Numbered from the stretch's first letter, positions 1 through 8,803 are shown. The stretch is DNA of 45,449 nt from Butyrivibrio sp. (GCA_024690485.1 JAILPB010000010.1:1-45449); one strand, 5' to 3'. Program-made: numbers and translations. The notes: generated from the sequence alone by a model not told the origin.

Positions 1-1599
1 TTTTTTCTTATGTGTCCCTTTTATTGAAAGAAGGATTATGGAAAAAACTCCAAGTAGAAGCCCCGATGATAATATGCCTCTTGCGTATTCTGCAGTAGCT
101 GCATTTTTCTTAAAAGCATACATTGGAGTTTCTGCATCACGATAGTCTTCTATGATATCCCCTTGGTCGATGATGTTTTGGACGTCATCGGCAGTTAAAT
201 AAACAAGCTTTTTCTTTGTATCATAGGGGTCTGCGGCCTTTTCATCTATGTACAATACAGACGGCTTTTTTACTGTAAGTGTATATATTCCGCTTCCAAG
301 TATCACGCAGAACACAAAAACTATAAAGTATCTAAGCTTGTTTTTGTGGATTTCTTCTGCGATTCGGGCGGGTATTGTGGATAACTTACCCCAATATGGA
401 ATAGGCAGTTCTATTTCTTTTTCTCCAAAGCCAAGTACCTGAATCTTTTTTGATAAGAATCCGGGCAACTTATCTTCGGATTTTTCCAGCAATCTAAAGA
501 GCCAGGCTCCCACAAAAATAAATGTGATGTTCTTGTAGCTTAAGTTATAAAGGAAAGGATCACTCATTCCAATTAGATAGAAGGTGAGCATTATCGCGAT
601 TTCTCTTCCTTTGTTTTCTCTAACAAGACTTATTATCCAGAAAAAATATAATAAGCTTACGACGATAAAGGGGATAACTCCAAGCTGTAAAAACAGGTAC
701 AGGAAGGAATTATCAAGCATGTACCAGTTTGTGGGAGTTTCTCCAAATCTTGAACCGAAGGCAGTTATCCGCTCGTTTTGCAGAAAATATAGCGCGTATT
801 CGTAGCGCTTATGAAGGACCTTGTTTAAGAATTCGAAGGCTTCTCCCTTTGCGAGGATTGGACCAAGTATTGAGAAGGCAAGGATAAGCGGATAAAAAGC
901 TGTGATAAGGATTCCCTCTGCAGAGCTTAGTTTTTTCCTGGTATAAAAATACAGGTTTAGTATGAGATACGCTGTTACGGATATAAGGCCCGTAAAGCTG
1001 ATGGTGTACATAAACAGGTAGATGTTTATAAGCATTGCGATCAATGATGCAACGAACAAGTCCCTGAATGTTTTTGCTTTATATAAGTAGAAGAAAAGCA
1101 TAAGCAGAATCAGGAAGGTGGTATGGGTTGTGTTTGGATAGGGATAGCCAAGGGAGTGCCTTAGGATATATCCAAAGCCGGACCTTTTTACCATGTGATT
1201 CATTTCGTTGATGATTCCTGTCATGGACAGAATAAATAGGACAGTATAAGAAATCGATAATATGGTTAGCCCAAGCCTTATGGGGCGCGCGTCTCTAATA
1301 CCTTTCATGGAGAGCATCATGGTGAAGTACAAAAGAAGGCCTTTTTCTCCGGTGTTCTTGTAAACAAGAAGGGAAAGGAGAAGGAGGGCTGCCATAGCTA
1401 TGTATTCCAAAGCGGAGTGCTTTGTGGTGAGGACTTTAAGTCCAAAGAAACCAACGCCCAAAACAAGGCACAGGTTATACAAAGTCTGTCCTTCGTAGAG
1501 GCCTACCGCCCTTGCTCCGAACATTACTCCAAAGTAAATAAAAAAGATAAGTTCATATATATGTAATTTGATTCTGTCTGTCTGAGGGCTGTTTGCCAT
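1..1599 (-). CDS. Wzy-like polysaccharide polymerase, partial at the left edge
   Basis: Reading the minus strand from an ATG at 1599 gives 533 codons with no stop, so the gene leaves the window. It is a very hydrophobic protein with roughly ten membrane segments. Two motifs recall O-antigen/exopolysaccharide polymerases of Gram-positive bacteria: a loop reading RHSLGYPYPNTTH and, later, LDNSFLYLFLQLGV. Near the end are a polar extracytoplasmic stretch, one last membrane helix and a lysine-rich tail, so probably few residues are missing. An AAAGGA site lies about 12 bases before the ATG. It is divergent from the DUF6020 gene. By family its role would be joining repeat units on the outer face of the membrane; the exact glycan cannot be told. 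It could also be an O-antigen-ligase type enzyme. Confidence 0.6.
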   Translation of the reverse strand, partial: MANSPQTDRIKLHIYELIFFIYFGVMFGARAVGLYEGQTLYNLCLVLGVGFFGLKVLTTKHSALEYIAMAALLLLSLLVYKNTGEKGLLLYFTMMLSMKGIRDARPIRLGLTILSISYTVLFILSMTGIINEMNHMVKRSGFGYILRHSLGYPYPNTTHTTFLILLMLFFYLYKAKTFRDLFVASLIAMLINIYLFMYTISFTGLISVTAYLILNLYFYTRKKLSSAEGILITAFYPLILAFSILGPILAKGEAFEFLNKVLHKRYEYALYFLQNERITAFGSRFGETPTNWYMLDNSFLYLFLQLGVIPFIVVSLLYFFWIISLVRENKGREIAIMLTFYLIGMSDPFLYNLSYKNITFIFVGAWLFRLLEKSEDKLPGFLSKKIQVLGFGEKEIELPIPYWGKLSTIPARIAEEIHKNKLRYFIVFVFCVILGSGIYTLTVKKPSVLYIDEKAADPYDTKKKLVYLTADDVQNIIDQGDIIEDYRDAETPMYAFKKNAATAEYARGILSSGLLLGVFSIILLSIKGTHKKK

Positions 1600-1690
1600 T
1601 TGTAGTCTGTATTCCTTTCGAAAGAGTTAGTGTGATGAAACATATTGCTTCACATCAAAGAAGCTATCGCAACCATGTTTTTATATATAG

Positions 1691-1696
1691 TATAAT
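1691..1696 (+). promoter_or_regulatory. -10 box (TATAAT) for the DUF6020 gene
   Basis: A perfect TATAAT lies 56 bases before the chosen ATG; no good -35 is visible at 16-18 bases. Transcription from about 1703 would leave out most codons upstream and favours the ATG at 1753 over the TTG at 1711. Confidence 0.4.
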
Positions 1697-1752
1697 AAAT
1701 TTTATATTGTTTGGAAGAAATAAAGAAAAACAAGAAAAGTAAGGAAACTATA

Positions 1753-3510
1753 ATGACAAGAACCAGTATGAAAAAAAGTTTAATCGCATATATGGCATGT
1801 TTTGCAGCTATGCTCCTTTTGGGGATGACTGTGAAAAATCCATTGACGGTGGTCATATTTGGCATATGTTTTTGGCTTTTGGGATATGCATTTTTCCCTG
1901 TAAAAAGGTCAGTTAGGATTGCTTTACTATTGGCTGATGCAGCGGTTTCCGCTACTATAGCTATAGCGACTTATAAGGAGGCATCAAAGGGTTTTTCAAG
2001 CGGATTATTTAAAGCTCTTACCCTTGTCATATTGTATGTGGGAATAGCCTGCCTTTTACATATTTTGTTTGGCGTCATTTACGGACTATGCCTGAACAGG
2101 CACTTTGCGAGGAATGATGAGAGAAAAGCAAAGGAGAAGGCATTCTATTTTTCACTTCCTGAAAACCTAAGTGAAAAGGCTGTGTTTTTCGGGGGTTCTG
2201 TGATCATTTTCATATGCTGGCTTCCATACTTTCTATATGAATATCCGGGAATAATGACTGCCGATTCAATAGTTCAGTATGAGCAGATAATAGGCGCTTC
2301 TGCCTACAGCAACCATCATCCGGCCGTGCATACTTTGTGTATATCACTTTTTTATCACATTGGAAAAATATTCACATCAGATCCTAACTCTGCAATTAGC
2401 TTTTATACTATAGCTCAGATGATATTCATGGCTCTTTGCTGCGGCAGGGTAGTATCTGTTCTCCACAGGATAGGGAAAGGAGCCCTGGCTGCTCTTGTAT
2501 TCTATGCGATGGTTCCGTTTAATGCTGTATTTGCGGTTACCATTTGGAAGGACGTTCCTTTCGCAGGAATCGTGATGCTCTTTTGCTGCCTGGTATATTC
2601 CGTGATATCAGAGGAAAAAGTTCGCCTTCCATATGTAAGATTTGTGATCCTTGGAACACTTCTTTGCCTGTTTAGGACAAACGGATTTATAGCCTTTATC
2701 CTGTTTATCCCCTTTGCACTACTATTTATGGAAAGAGCAAGAAGGGAGCTTTTATGCTGCGGTATTCTCGTGATTGGAATTGTGATGCTCATAAAGGGAC
2801 CTGTGATGAGTGGTTTTAATATTGTTCAGGCGGATTTTACAGAAAGCTTGTCCGTACCGCTTCAGCAGGTAGCAAGAGTTTTGGTTAATGACAGGGCCCT
2901 TACGGAAAAAGAGACTGAAGAAATAAATGCGGTTATAGATACAACCTATATTCATGAGCTTTATGCCCCGGATTTTGCGGATAATATGAAAGAGCTTGTA
3001 AGGGCGGGACATCCCGATGTTATTGAAAATAATAAGGGAGAATACCTTGGTCTGTGGTTTAGTCTTTTTATCAAATATCCGGGAGATTATATAAGCGCCT
3101 GGTATGACCTTGTGGGGGGATATATCTATCCTGACGTATCCTTAAGAGTTGGTGACATCGACGGAATAATGAGCAATGACTACGGCCTTGTTTTCACTCC
3201 TCGTATCGGCGGAAAGATAATAGTTAAAGGGAAAGAAATACTAATAAAGCTTGGAAGTTTCCTTCCTTTGTATGGTATGCTATGGAGTATTGGAGCATAT
3301 ACATGGGGAGCAGTTTTCATTGTTCTCTTATTACTTATAAAAAAGAAAAGAGAGCAGGTGCTTGTGGTGATCATGCCCCTTGCGATTGTGGTAACTCTCC
3401 TTATAGCTGCGCCGGTTCTTGATTTTAGATATGGCTATGCGCTTGTTATGACAATGCCCCTTATAGTTTCAAGTTGTTTTGGCATTGGAGACGGGAGCCC
3501 GGCGAAGTAA
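1753..3510 (+). CDS. DUF6020-type polytopic membrane protein, probable GT-C-like enzyme
   Basis: The product is 585 residues with about a dozen membrane segments. After three or four N-terminal helices comes an outward loop with YPGIMTADSIVQYEQ and then SNHHPAVHTL. I associate this pattern with the DUF6020 family of Lachnospiraceae membrane proteins, which resemble GT-C glycosyltransferases with acidic residues in the first large loop. A soluble stretch near residues 360-450 is rich in charged residues. The start is the ATG preceded by AAGGAA at 6 bases; a TTG 42 bases upstream keeps the frame but lacks a site. It opens a plus-strand group with the thioesterase. Function (glycan or lipid-linked sugar transfer) is inferred from fold and neighbours only. 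Confidence 0.6.
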   Translation: MTRTSMKKSLIAYMACFAAMLLLGMTVKNPLTVVIFGICFWLLGYAFFPVKRSVRIALLLADAAVSATIAIATYKEASKGFSSGLFKALTLVILYVGIACLLHILFGVIYGLCLNRHFARNDERKAKEKAFYFSLPENLSEKAVFFGGSVIIFICWLPYFLYEYPGIMTADSIVQYEQIIGASAYSNHHPAVHTLCISLFYHIGKIFTSDPNSAISFYTIAQMIFMALCCGRVVSVLHRIGKGALAALVFYAMVPFNAVFAVTIWKDVPFAGIVMLFCCLVYSVISEEKVRLPYVRFVILGTLLCLFRTNGFIAFILFIPFALLFMERARRELLCCGILVIGIVMLIKGPVMSGFNIVQADFTESLSVPLQQVARVLVNDRALTEKETEEINAVIDTTYIHELYAPDFADNMKELVRAGHPDVIENNKGEYLGLWFSLFIKYPGDYISAWYDLVGGYIYPDVSLRVGDIDGIMSNDYGLVFTPRIGGKIIVKGKEILIKLGSFLPLYGMLWSIGAYTWGAVFIVLLLLIKKKREQVLVVIMPLAIVVTLLIAAPVLDFRYGYALVMTMPLIVSSCFGIGDGSPAK

Positions 3511-3554
3511 CCTTTTTAGAAAATAGTTCATTTTACTAATACTGGAGGTCTGAT

Positions 3555-4307
3555 ATGTACACTTTTGACTCAAAAATAAGATACACGGAATGCGATATGG
3601 ATGGAGTTTTAACTGTGGAATCCCTTGTTGATTACTTTCAGGATTGCTCCACATTCCAGACTCAGCTTGGGCCTGCCACCATGGAAGAGCTTAAAAAGGA
3701 TGGACTTGCCTGGGTGATATCAAGCTGGCAGATAGTGATAAACAGGCTCCCGAAACTTGGAGAGGATGTTACCATCGGCACGGTGCCTTACCAGATTAAG
3801 GGATTTATAGGCCTTAGAAATTTTTTCATGGATACTAAGAATGGAGAGCGAGTGGCAATAGCTAACTCCATGTGGTCTCTGATCGACCTTGAAAAGGGGA
3901 TTCCTGTCAGGGCAAATGAGATGATCCTTAAGACCTATCCTCTTGATGAGAAGCTGCCCATGGATTACAGCGCAAGGAAGATTCTAAAGCCTGAAGGTGT
4001 TCCTTCTCTGGACGGCGGCACCAAAAAAATCGGGCTTCATCATCTTGATACCAACAATCATGTAAATAACGGCCAATATATAAGGATTGCTTTGCAGTCC
4101 TTGGAAAAACTTTTTGCTGAAGGAAAAATAGGCAGCAGGATATCAGATAAAAAAGAAAAAATCCAGATAAGGGTTGAGTACAGGCAGCAGGCGCATCTTG
4201 GGGACGAGATAAAGATAGCAGTAATAGAAACTGACGAATGCTACATAATCTGTCTTAATGATGAAAATAATAATTCATATGCTGTTGTAGAAATAAAGGA
4301 TTTATAA
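3555..4307 (+). CDS. Acyl-ACP thioesterase
   Basis: At 250 residues this has the double hot-dog layout of the bacterial/plant FatA-FatB family, which hydrolyses acyl-ACP to release free fatty acid in the cytoplasm. The N-terminal part carries the RYTECDMDG start typical of the first hot-dog unit and a WVISSWQI strand. The second unit has LDTNNHVNNGQYI around residues 164-176, which holds the Asn/His pair of the active site. A GGAGG site sits 7 bases before the ATG. It lies 44 bases after the DUF6020 gene and may be cotranscribed. Chain-length preference cannot be read from the sequence. In rumen-type Lachnospiraceae such enzymes may help set fatty acid composition; that is inference. Confidence 0.88.
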   Translation: MYTFDSKIRYTECDMDGVLTVESLVDYFQDCSTFQTQLGPATMEELKKDGLAWVISSWQIVINRLPKLGEDVTIGTVPYQIKGFIGLRNFFMDTKNGERVAIANSMWSLIDLEKGIPVRANEMILKTYPLDEKLPMDYSARKILKPEGVPSLDGGTKKIGLHHLDTNNHVNNGQYIRIALQSLEKLFAEGKIGSRISDKKEKIQIRVEYRQQAHLGDEIKIAVIETDECYIICLNDENNNSYAVVEIKDL

Positions 4308-4346
4308 AATTTCCGGTAATTTACCATTTGGGGATTTTGGTTGTTC

Positions 4347-4352
4347 TATAAT
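4347..4352 (+). promoter_or_regulatory. -10 box (TATAAT) before the beta-helix gene
   Basis: A perfect TATAAT stands 40 bases before the ATG of the secreted beta-helix gene. The -35 region is poor. A strong AAAGGAGG site follows in the leader. Confidence 0.4.
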
Positions 4353-4391
4353 AGTGGTGTGGCATTTTGTTTGCTGTAAAGGAGGCTAATA

Positions 4392-5432
4392 ATGCGAATT
4401 GGAAGAAAAGTGATTTCAGCGATAATGGTTTTGGCCCTTGTTATACCGGCTTTTTCATTGATGGTAGGATCAGGAACTGTGGTTAAAGCAGGGGAATCCA
4501 TAGATGTTACCAGTGCAGAGTACGGTGCAGTTCCAGGAGATGGAAATGACGATACTGCTGCTATAAATAAGGCTATTTCTGATTGTGAGAAAAATGGCGG
4601 CGGAACAGTAGTACTTCCTGCAGGAACCTATAATATTGATGCTGCAAAAGATCTCCTTCTTGGAGGCGGCAGAGGAAGAGGTATTATCTGTGAAAGCGGC
4701 GTTGATCTTGAGATGACGGGCGCAACTCTTAAGGTTTCCGGAAATAAATATGACAGCTACCAGGTAATCAGTGTCAGAGCCGTTAGTAATGTAAACATTC
4801 ATGGCGGAACGATTGCAGGTGAGAGAAAAAGTCATAAGGGAAAGTCCGGAGAAGATGGACACGGCGTCTGCATTTGGGATAGTAACAATGTAAAGATCTC
4901 AGGCATGACAATTAAGGATAACTGGGGCGACGGCATTTATATTGGAAGTCAGAATGATGATTATTATAAAGGCTGCAAGGGTGTTACAATAGAAAACTGC
5001 ACTATTTCAAATAACAGAAGAAATAATATTTCCATTACCAGAGGAAGTAACATCACAATTGATAAGTGCAAGATAAAGAAAGCAAATGGAATAGCACCGC
5101 AGGCCGGAATAGATATCGAGCCAAACGGCGTAGGCGGTAAGATTCCGAAGAACAGAATCTGTAAGAATATCACTATCAAAAATACAGAGATTACTGTTAA
5201 GAAGAAAGATAATAACCACTTTGCTTTTGTAACGATTTCATATGCTGGAAACAGCAAAAAAGTAACTTCCTGCCAGAATGTGAAAATCATCAATTGCAAT
5301 CTGAAGGGAAATGTAGGAAACTATACAGGCAAGAAGGTTACCATTCAGAATACAAAAATAGCCGGAACCTTCTATGACATGAGAAATACAAAGCTTAAGA
5401 AGACCACATATAAAGGACTTTGGAAGTGGTGA
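4392..5432 (+). CDS. Secreted right-handed parallel beta-helix protein (pectate-lyase-like)
   Basis: The 346-residue product starts with a clear signal peptide (RKVISAIMVLALVIPAFS, cleavage probably after VVKA near residue 33). The mature part begins with a YGAVPGDGNDDTAAIN segment and GGGTVVLPAGTY, the hallmark opening of pectate-lyase-3/GH28-type beta-helices. It continues with short repeating strands rich in N, G, I and K (NVNIHGGTI, NVKISGMTI, GVTIENCTI, NITIDKCKI). The C-terminal third is lysine-rich and may sit on the cell surface by charge; I see no LPXTG or SLH domain. Family members are polysaccharide lyases, hydrolases or epimerases; the catalytic residues cannot be assigned. Its neighbourhood suggests action on a plant or self-made polysaccharide. 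Confidence 0.7.
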   Translation: MRIGRKVISAIMVLALVIPAFSLMVGSGTVVKAGESIDVTSAEYGAVPGDGNDDTAAINKAISDCEKNGGGTVVLPAGTYNIDAAKDLLLGGGRGRGIICESGVDLEMTGATLKVSGNKYDSYQVISVRAVSNVNIHGGTIAGERKSHKGKSGEDGHGVCIWDSNNVKISGMTIKDNWGDGIYIGSQNDDYYKGCKGVTIENCTISNNRRNNISITRGSNITIDKCKIKKANGIAPQAGIDIEPNGVGGKIPKNRICKNITIKNTEITVKKKDNNHFAFVTISYAGNSKKVTSCQNVKIINCNLKGNVGNYTGKKVTIQNTKIAGTFYDMRNTKLKKTTYKGLWKW

Positions 5433-5450
5433 TAGTTTAGGAGTTAATTA

Positions 5451-6284
5451 ATGTTACGTATCGGAGAAAAGCAGGAGCTTGTAATAATAAAGAAAGTAGA
5501 TTTCGGCGTATATCTGGCTGAAAGAGAGGGAGAGGAGGATAAGGTCCTTCTTCCCAAAAAGCAGGTTCCTGAGGGGGCAGAAATAGGGGATAAGATGTCG
5601 GTTTTCCTGTATAAGGATTCTGATGACAGGCTTATTGCCACAACAAGAACACCCAAGATCATGCTTGGTCAGGTGAATGTACTTAAGGTTACTGATGTTG
5701 GCAAGATCGGTGCATTCATGGATTGGGGACTTGAGAAGGATGTACTTCTTCCCTTCAGAGAGCAGACAAGAAAGGTCAAGAAGGGCGAAAATGTCCTTTG
5801 TGCACTCTATGTGGATAAGTCCGGAAGACTTGCGGTTACAATGAATGTATACGAATTCTTAAGGACAGACAGCCCTTATCATAAGGATGACAGAGTTCGC
5901 GGTACTGTTTATGAGAGCAGCGACAACTTCGGAATGTTCGTAGCCGTAGATGATATTTTCTCAGCCCTTATTCCCAAGAAGGAATTGTACGGCGATGTTC
6001 ATATAGGAGATGAAGTTACAGCCAGGATCACAGAAGTTAAGGAAGACGGTAAGCTTACCCTTAGCCTTCGTGAAAAGGCATATCTTCAGATAGAAACAGA
6101 TGCTGATAAGATTCTTTCTAAGATGGAAGAGACGGGAGGAAAGCTTCCTTTTACGGACAAGGCAAATCCTGAGCTTATAAGAAATGAGATGCAGATGAGC
6201 AAAAATGAATTTAAGCGCGCTGTGGGACATCTTCTTAAAGCAGGAAAAATCCAGATTCTTGAGAATGAAATAATTACAAAGTAA
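5451..6284 (+). CDS. CvfB/YitL-type S1 RNA-binding protein
   Basis: The 277 residues fit CvfB (YitL): tandem S1-like OB domains followed by a C-terminal winged helix. S1 repeats are seen near residues 1-60, 65-130 (LKVTDVGKIGAFMDWGLEKD) and 140-205 (RGTVYESSDNFGMFVAVDD). The tail from about 230 (NPELIRNEMQMSKNEFKRA) is the winged helix. The family binds RNA and affects virulence or stress gene expression in staphylococci; here the role is simply RNA binding. AGGAG precedes the ATG by 7 bases. It follows the beta-helix gene by 18 bases and ends at a hairpin shared with the convergent nuclease remnant. Confidence 0.82.
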   Translation: MLRIGEKQELVIIKKVDFGVYLAEREGEEDKVLLPKKQVPEGAEIGDKMSVFLYKDSDDRLIATTRTPKIMLGQVNVLKVTDVGKIGAFMDWGLEKDVLLPFREQTRKVKKGENVLCALYVDKSGRLAVTMNVYEFLRTDSPYHKDDRVRGTVYESSDNFGMFVAVDDIFSALIPKKELYGDVHIGDEVTARITEVKEDGKLTLSLREKAYLQIETDADKILSKMEETGGKLPFTDKANPELIRNEMQMSKNEFKRAVGHLLKAGKIQILENEIITK

Positions 6285-6290
6285 TGAAGT

Positions 6291-6322
6291 GTGCTGTCTT
6301 AGTATTTAAGCTAAGACAGCAC
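6291..6322. terminator. Terminator-like hairpin between convergent genes
   Basis: A perfect 12-bp stem (GTGCTGTCTTAG and its complement) with an 8-base loop starts 6 bases after the CvfB stop. The T-tract is weak on both strands, so termination strength is uncertain; the position between convergent genes fits a bidirectional stop. Confidence 0.6.
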
Positions 6323-6344
6323 TTATCATATCATAGGAAATAAT

Positions 6345-7133
6345 TTACCGGCCTCTTTTGGGTGCGGAGGATGCTGTTCTGCGGGTATGTTTTTCAATAA
6401 GCTCTCTTATTAGTACTCTTTGATATTCGATGTTTCGGGAAGCTTTTTTTAGGTCATTAAGGCGGCCTGCTCTTATGAGCTTGGCATTTAGCTGATTTAT
6501 TCTTTCTATGCCCTGTTCGATTCCCTGAGCTATACCGGCTTCCAGACCTTCCTCAAAACCGCGCTCTCTGCCTTCACGCAGGCTATCCACATTAAAGATT
6601 TCCGTAGGCTGCTGATCCGCGTATTTTCTGGAAAGTATCCTCACTATTTCAGCTTTTTGTTCTGAGAGGAACCCTTTAATTTCAAAATCCTTTGGCATGA
6701 ACTCAATAGCCATGTCTGCGGCAGCTTCCACCTTGAACTTCTTACAGTTTTCACGAATCCTGTTAATGAGCCACGCATATTCCTCTAATGGCCTCGTTTG
6801 AAGCAACAGATTACTTTCATCATCTGCTATGTTAAGCAGATATTCCCGTCGTATTTTGCCAAGATGTTTAAGTCTTCTTAATGTGGAATTGGGACTAGGA
6901 TTTTCTTGAATTTCGAAGATGTTAGTGATGTCTGAGATAATGTAGGACGCGTCGTTGTACATTTCGATATGCAGAGTACCATTTACAGTGTTGATCTCCA
7001 GGCCGATCTCGTCCTTGTAGTCTGACCCGTTCATTGCGTTGTACAGGCCAAGGGCCCACTTCTTGTTGCCGGGATGTCCAAAGATATAAGCAAACAATAT
7101 AAGAAACCTCCATCGTAAAAAAACAGTTTCCAA
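6345..7133 (-). pseudogene. Decayed PD-(D/E)XK nuclease/transposase-family gene
   Basis: The open frame (262 codons from a TTG without a binding site) begins almost directly with YIFGHPGNKKWALGLYNAMNG. That segment normally lies after some 20-40 N-terminal residues in the Lachnospiraceae PD-(D/E)XK nuclease-transposase (Rpn/YhgA-like) proteins. The centre jumps from a PNSTLRRLKHL region straight to TRPLEEYAWLINRIREN, so about 90 residues that usually lie between seem deleted. The C-terminus keeps the typical EGRERGFEEGLEAGIAQG-style Glu/Gly repeats. An ATG at 7113 with GGAGG-like bases is in another frame. N-terminal truncation plus internal deletion points to a remnant. The comparison is from memory of the family; a shortened but expressed protein is the alternative. 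Confidence 0.6.
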
Positions 7134-7228
7134 CTTGTGACTTGCAAGATATTAAACTATAGATAAATGGATGTCAACACACAAAATCAATTATAACTAT
7201 CCGATATAACATTATATCGGATTGAAAT

Positions 7229-7263
7229 AAAATGACCCGCAACTCAAAGTCACGGGCCATTTT
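7229..7263 (-). terminator. Intrinsic terminator after yjfB
   Basis: Read on the minus strand, AAAATGGCCCG pairs with CGGGTCATTTT (one G-T wobble) around a 13-base loop. It ends in a T-rich run 24 bases beyond the YjfB stop. Confidence 0.7.
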
Positions 7264-7286
7264 GCTGGTTTGCCACAGCTTATGGT

Positions 7287-7478
7287 CTACAAGCGCACAT
7301 CGATATTGGCGCCTACAGAAGGATTCACTGATAATTCCATTGCAGAAGTATCGATCATCTCTTCCATAGTCTCACCAACCTCTGCCAGTGCGTCCAAACT
7401 TTTGGAGAGCATTGCTGTTCCCCAGTCCTGCTGGATTTTGCTCATGGATAAAGCCATGGATAATTCAGGAATGTCCAT
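7287..7478 (-). CDS. yjfB: YjfB-family putative motility protein
   Basis: The 63-residue product begins MDIPELSMALSM and ends SVGANIDVRL. Both are signatures of the YjfB family (PF14070), small proteins found in flagellated Firmicutes and expressed with the motility regulon in Bacillus. Their biochemical role is unknown. The start is the ATG 5 bases after GGAGG; the GTG two codons upstream overlaps that binding site and is unlikely. It is a single-gene unit with its own terminator. A sigma-28-like promoter can be placed about 85 bases upstream, consistent with flagellar control. Confidence 0.85.
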   Translation of the reverse strand: MDIPELSMALSMSKIQQDWGTAMLSKSLDALAEVGETMEEMIDTSAMELSVNPSVGANIDVRL

Positions 7479-7562
7479 AGGCACCTCCTTTTGTCCGCGT
7501 ATCGAAGACGATACTAAAGGCCAAACCTGCGGTTGCTTAAACTTAAGCTTATCTATATTTAT

Positions 7563-7590
7563 ATATCGGATGAAAAGACCTTAACCGTTA
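7563..7590 (-). promoter_or_regulatory. Candidate sigma-28 promoter for yjfB
   Basis: On the minus strand TAAC, a 16-base spacer and TCCGATAT approximate the flagellar sigma-28/SigD consensus TAAA-N15-GCCGATAT. It is weaker than the two promoters in the flg region but points at a motility gene. A small perfect hairpin (GTATCG/CGATAC, 7499-7514) lies in the resulting leader. Confidence 0.45.
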
Positions 7591-7596
7591 TTATAG

Positions 7597-7633
7597 AAAA
7601 TCCACAAAAAAGTTACAGATTTTTGTGGATTTT
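7597..7633. repeat. 14-bp perfect inverted repeat between yjfB and the PucR-type regulator
   Basis: AAAATCCACAAAAA and its exact complement flank 9 bases. The A and T tracts make it terminator-like on both strands, yet it lies between divergent genes, so an operator or attenuator role is also possible. Confidence 0.6.
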
Positions 7634-7694
7634 TATGCACTTATCGGATAGAATAACTATTAGAAATTGGATAATAATCTCGGAGGAACACGTA

Positions 7695-8777
7695 ATGATT
7701 TCTAATCAAATCCTTCAAAATACTATAGATGGATTGAAGGGTATCGCGCATGTTGATCTGTGCGTACTTGATATTGACGGCAATGAAGTTGCTGCAACTA
7801 AGCCTGACTTTGCAAATATGAGTGAGGCTGCAAGAGAGTTTGTTAAATCTCCTGCGGATTCTCAGGAAGTTCAGGGATATCAGTATTTTAAGATATATGA
7901 TGAGCAGCAGCTTGAGTATATTCTTATTGTGGCCGGAATCGGCGAAAGTACCTATACTATCGGCAAAATGATAGCATATCAGATTCAGGGTCTCCTGGTG
8001 GCTTACAAGGAGAGATTTGATAAGGACAATTTTATCAAAAATCTGCTTCTTGATAACCTGCTTCTTGTGGATATTTACAGTAGAGCTAAAAAGCTCCACA
8101 TTCCTTCTGATGCAAGACGCGTAACAATGATCGTTGCTGCTGAGAAGATAAGGGAGAACAATGTCCTTGAGCATGTTCGCTCTTATGGCGCAGGGAATGG
8201 CGGAGACTTTGTTACTGAAGTTGACGAGGACAATGTTATCGTCGTTAAGGATGTTACTGATTTTTCAAAGCCGGAGGATATCTCAAAGTCTGCAGTTGAG
8301 CTTCAGGCACATCTCGAAGGCGCAGGAATTAACGGTGTTCGCATAGCTATCGGTACAGTTGTCAGTGAGATCAAGGAAGTCAGCCGTTCTTACAAGGAAG
8401 CTAAGATGGCTCTTGATGTTGGACGCATTTTCTTTGATGAGAGAAAAGTAATAAGTTATAGTGAACTTGGAATCGGAAGACTTATTTATCAGCTTCCTAT
8501 CCCTCTTTGCAAGATGTTTATTAAGGAAATCTTCGGGGGAAGAAATCCTGAGGGGTTTGATCAGGAGACACTTTCAACTATTGATAAGTTCTTCGAGAAC
8601 AACCTCAATGTTTCAGAGACTTCAAGACAGTTATTTATTCACAGAAATACTCTGGTTTACAGACTTGATAAGCTCCAGAAGGGAACAGGTCTTGACCTTA
8701 GAGTGTTTGATGATGCCATAACCTTTAAGATTGCGCTTATGGTAGTCAGATACATGAAGTTTATGGAGCGTTATTGA
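7695..8777 (+). CDS. PucR/CdaR-type helix-turn-helix regulator
   Basis: From the ATG behind GGAGGA the protein has 360 residues; the frame stays open 54 codons further upstream but without a binding site. The C-terminal 60 residues (FFENNLNVSETSRQLFIHRN, then TLVYRLDKLQ) are the PucR C-terminal HTH. A middle domain around 140-280 resembles the degenerate GGDEF-like region of CdaR/PucR proteins. The N-terminal 110 residues look like a small sensory domain (VDLCVLDIDGNEVAATKPDF) and may bind a ligand. Relatives control sugar-diacid, purine or amino-acid genes, but none lie nearby; instead ftsE follows by 26 bases, so this regulator may be cotranscribed with division genes. The ligand is unknown. 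Confidence 0.75.
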   Translation: MISNQILQNTIDGLKGIAHVDLCVLDIDGNEVAATKPDFANMSEAAREFVKSPADSQEVQGYQYFKIYDEQQLEYILIVAGIGESTYTIGKMIAYQIQGLLVAYKERFDKDNFIKNLLLDNLLLVDIYSRAKKLHIPSDARRVTMIVAAEKIRENNVLEHVRSYGAGNGGDFVTEVDEDNVIVVKDVTDFSKPEDISKSAVELQAHLEGAGINGVRIAIGTVVSEIKEVSRSYKEAKMALDVGRIFFDERKVISYSELGIGRLIYQLPIPLCKMFIKEIFGGRNPEGFDQETLSTIDKFFENNLNVSETSRQLFIHRNTLVYRLDKLQKGTGLDLRVFDDAITFKIALMVVRYMKFMERY

Positions 8778-8803
8778 TAATCAGGTTTTATTGAGGAAAG
8801 AGT

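Noticed and set aside
7201-7220. Perfect palindrome CCGATATA-ACAT-TATATCGG carrying sigma-28-like -10 boxes on both strands
   Set aside because: No TAAA/TAAG-like -35 lies at 15-16 bases on either strand, and it faces only a decayed gene and a terminator. It is kept as a small hairpin without assigned function.
7533-7694. 54 extra in-frame codons before the PucR-type regulator
   Set aside because: They overlap the inverted repeat and promoter region and have no binding site, whereas the ATG at 7695 follows GGAGGA.
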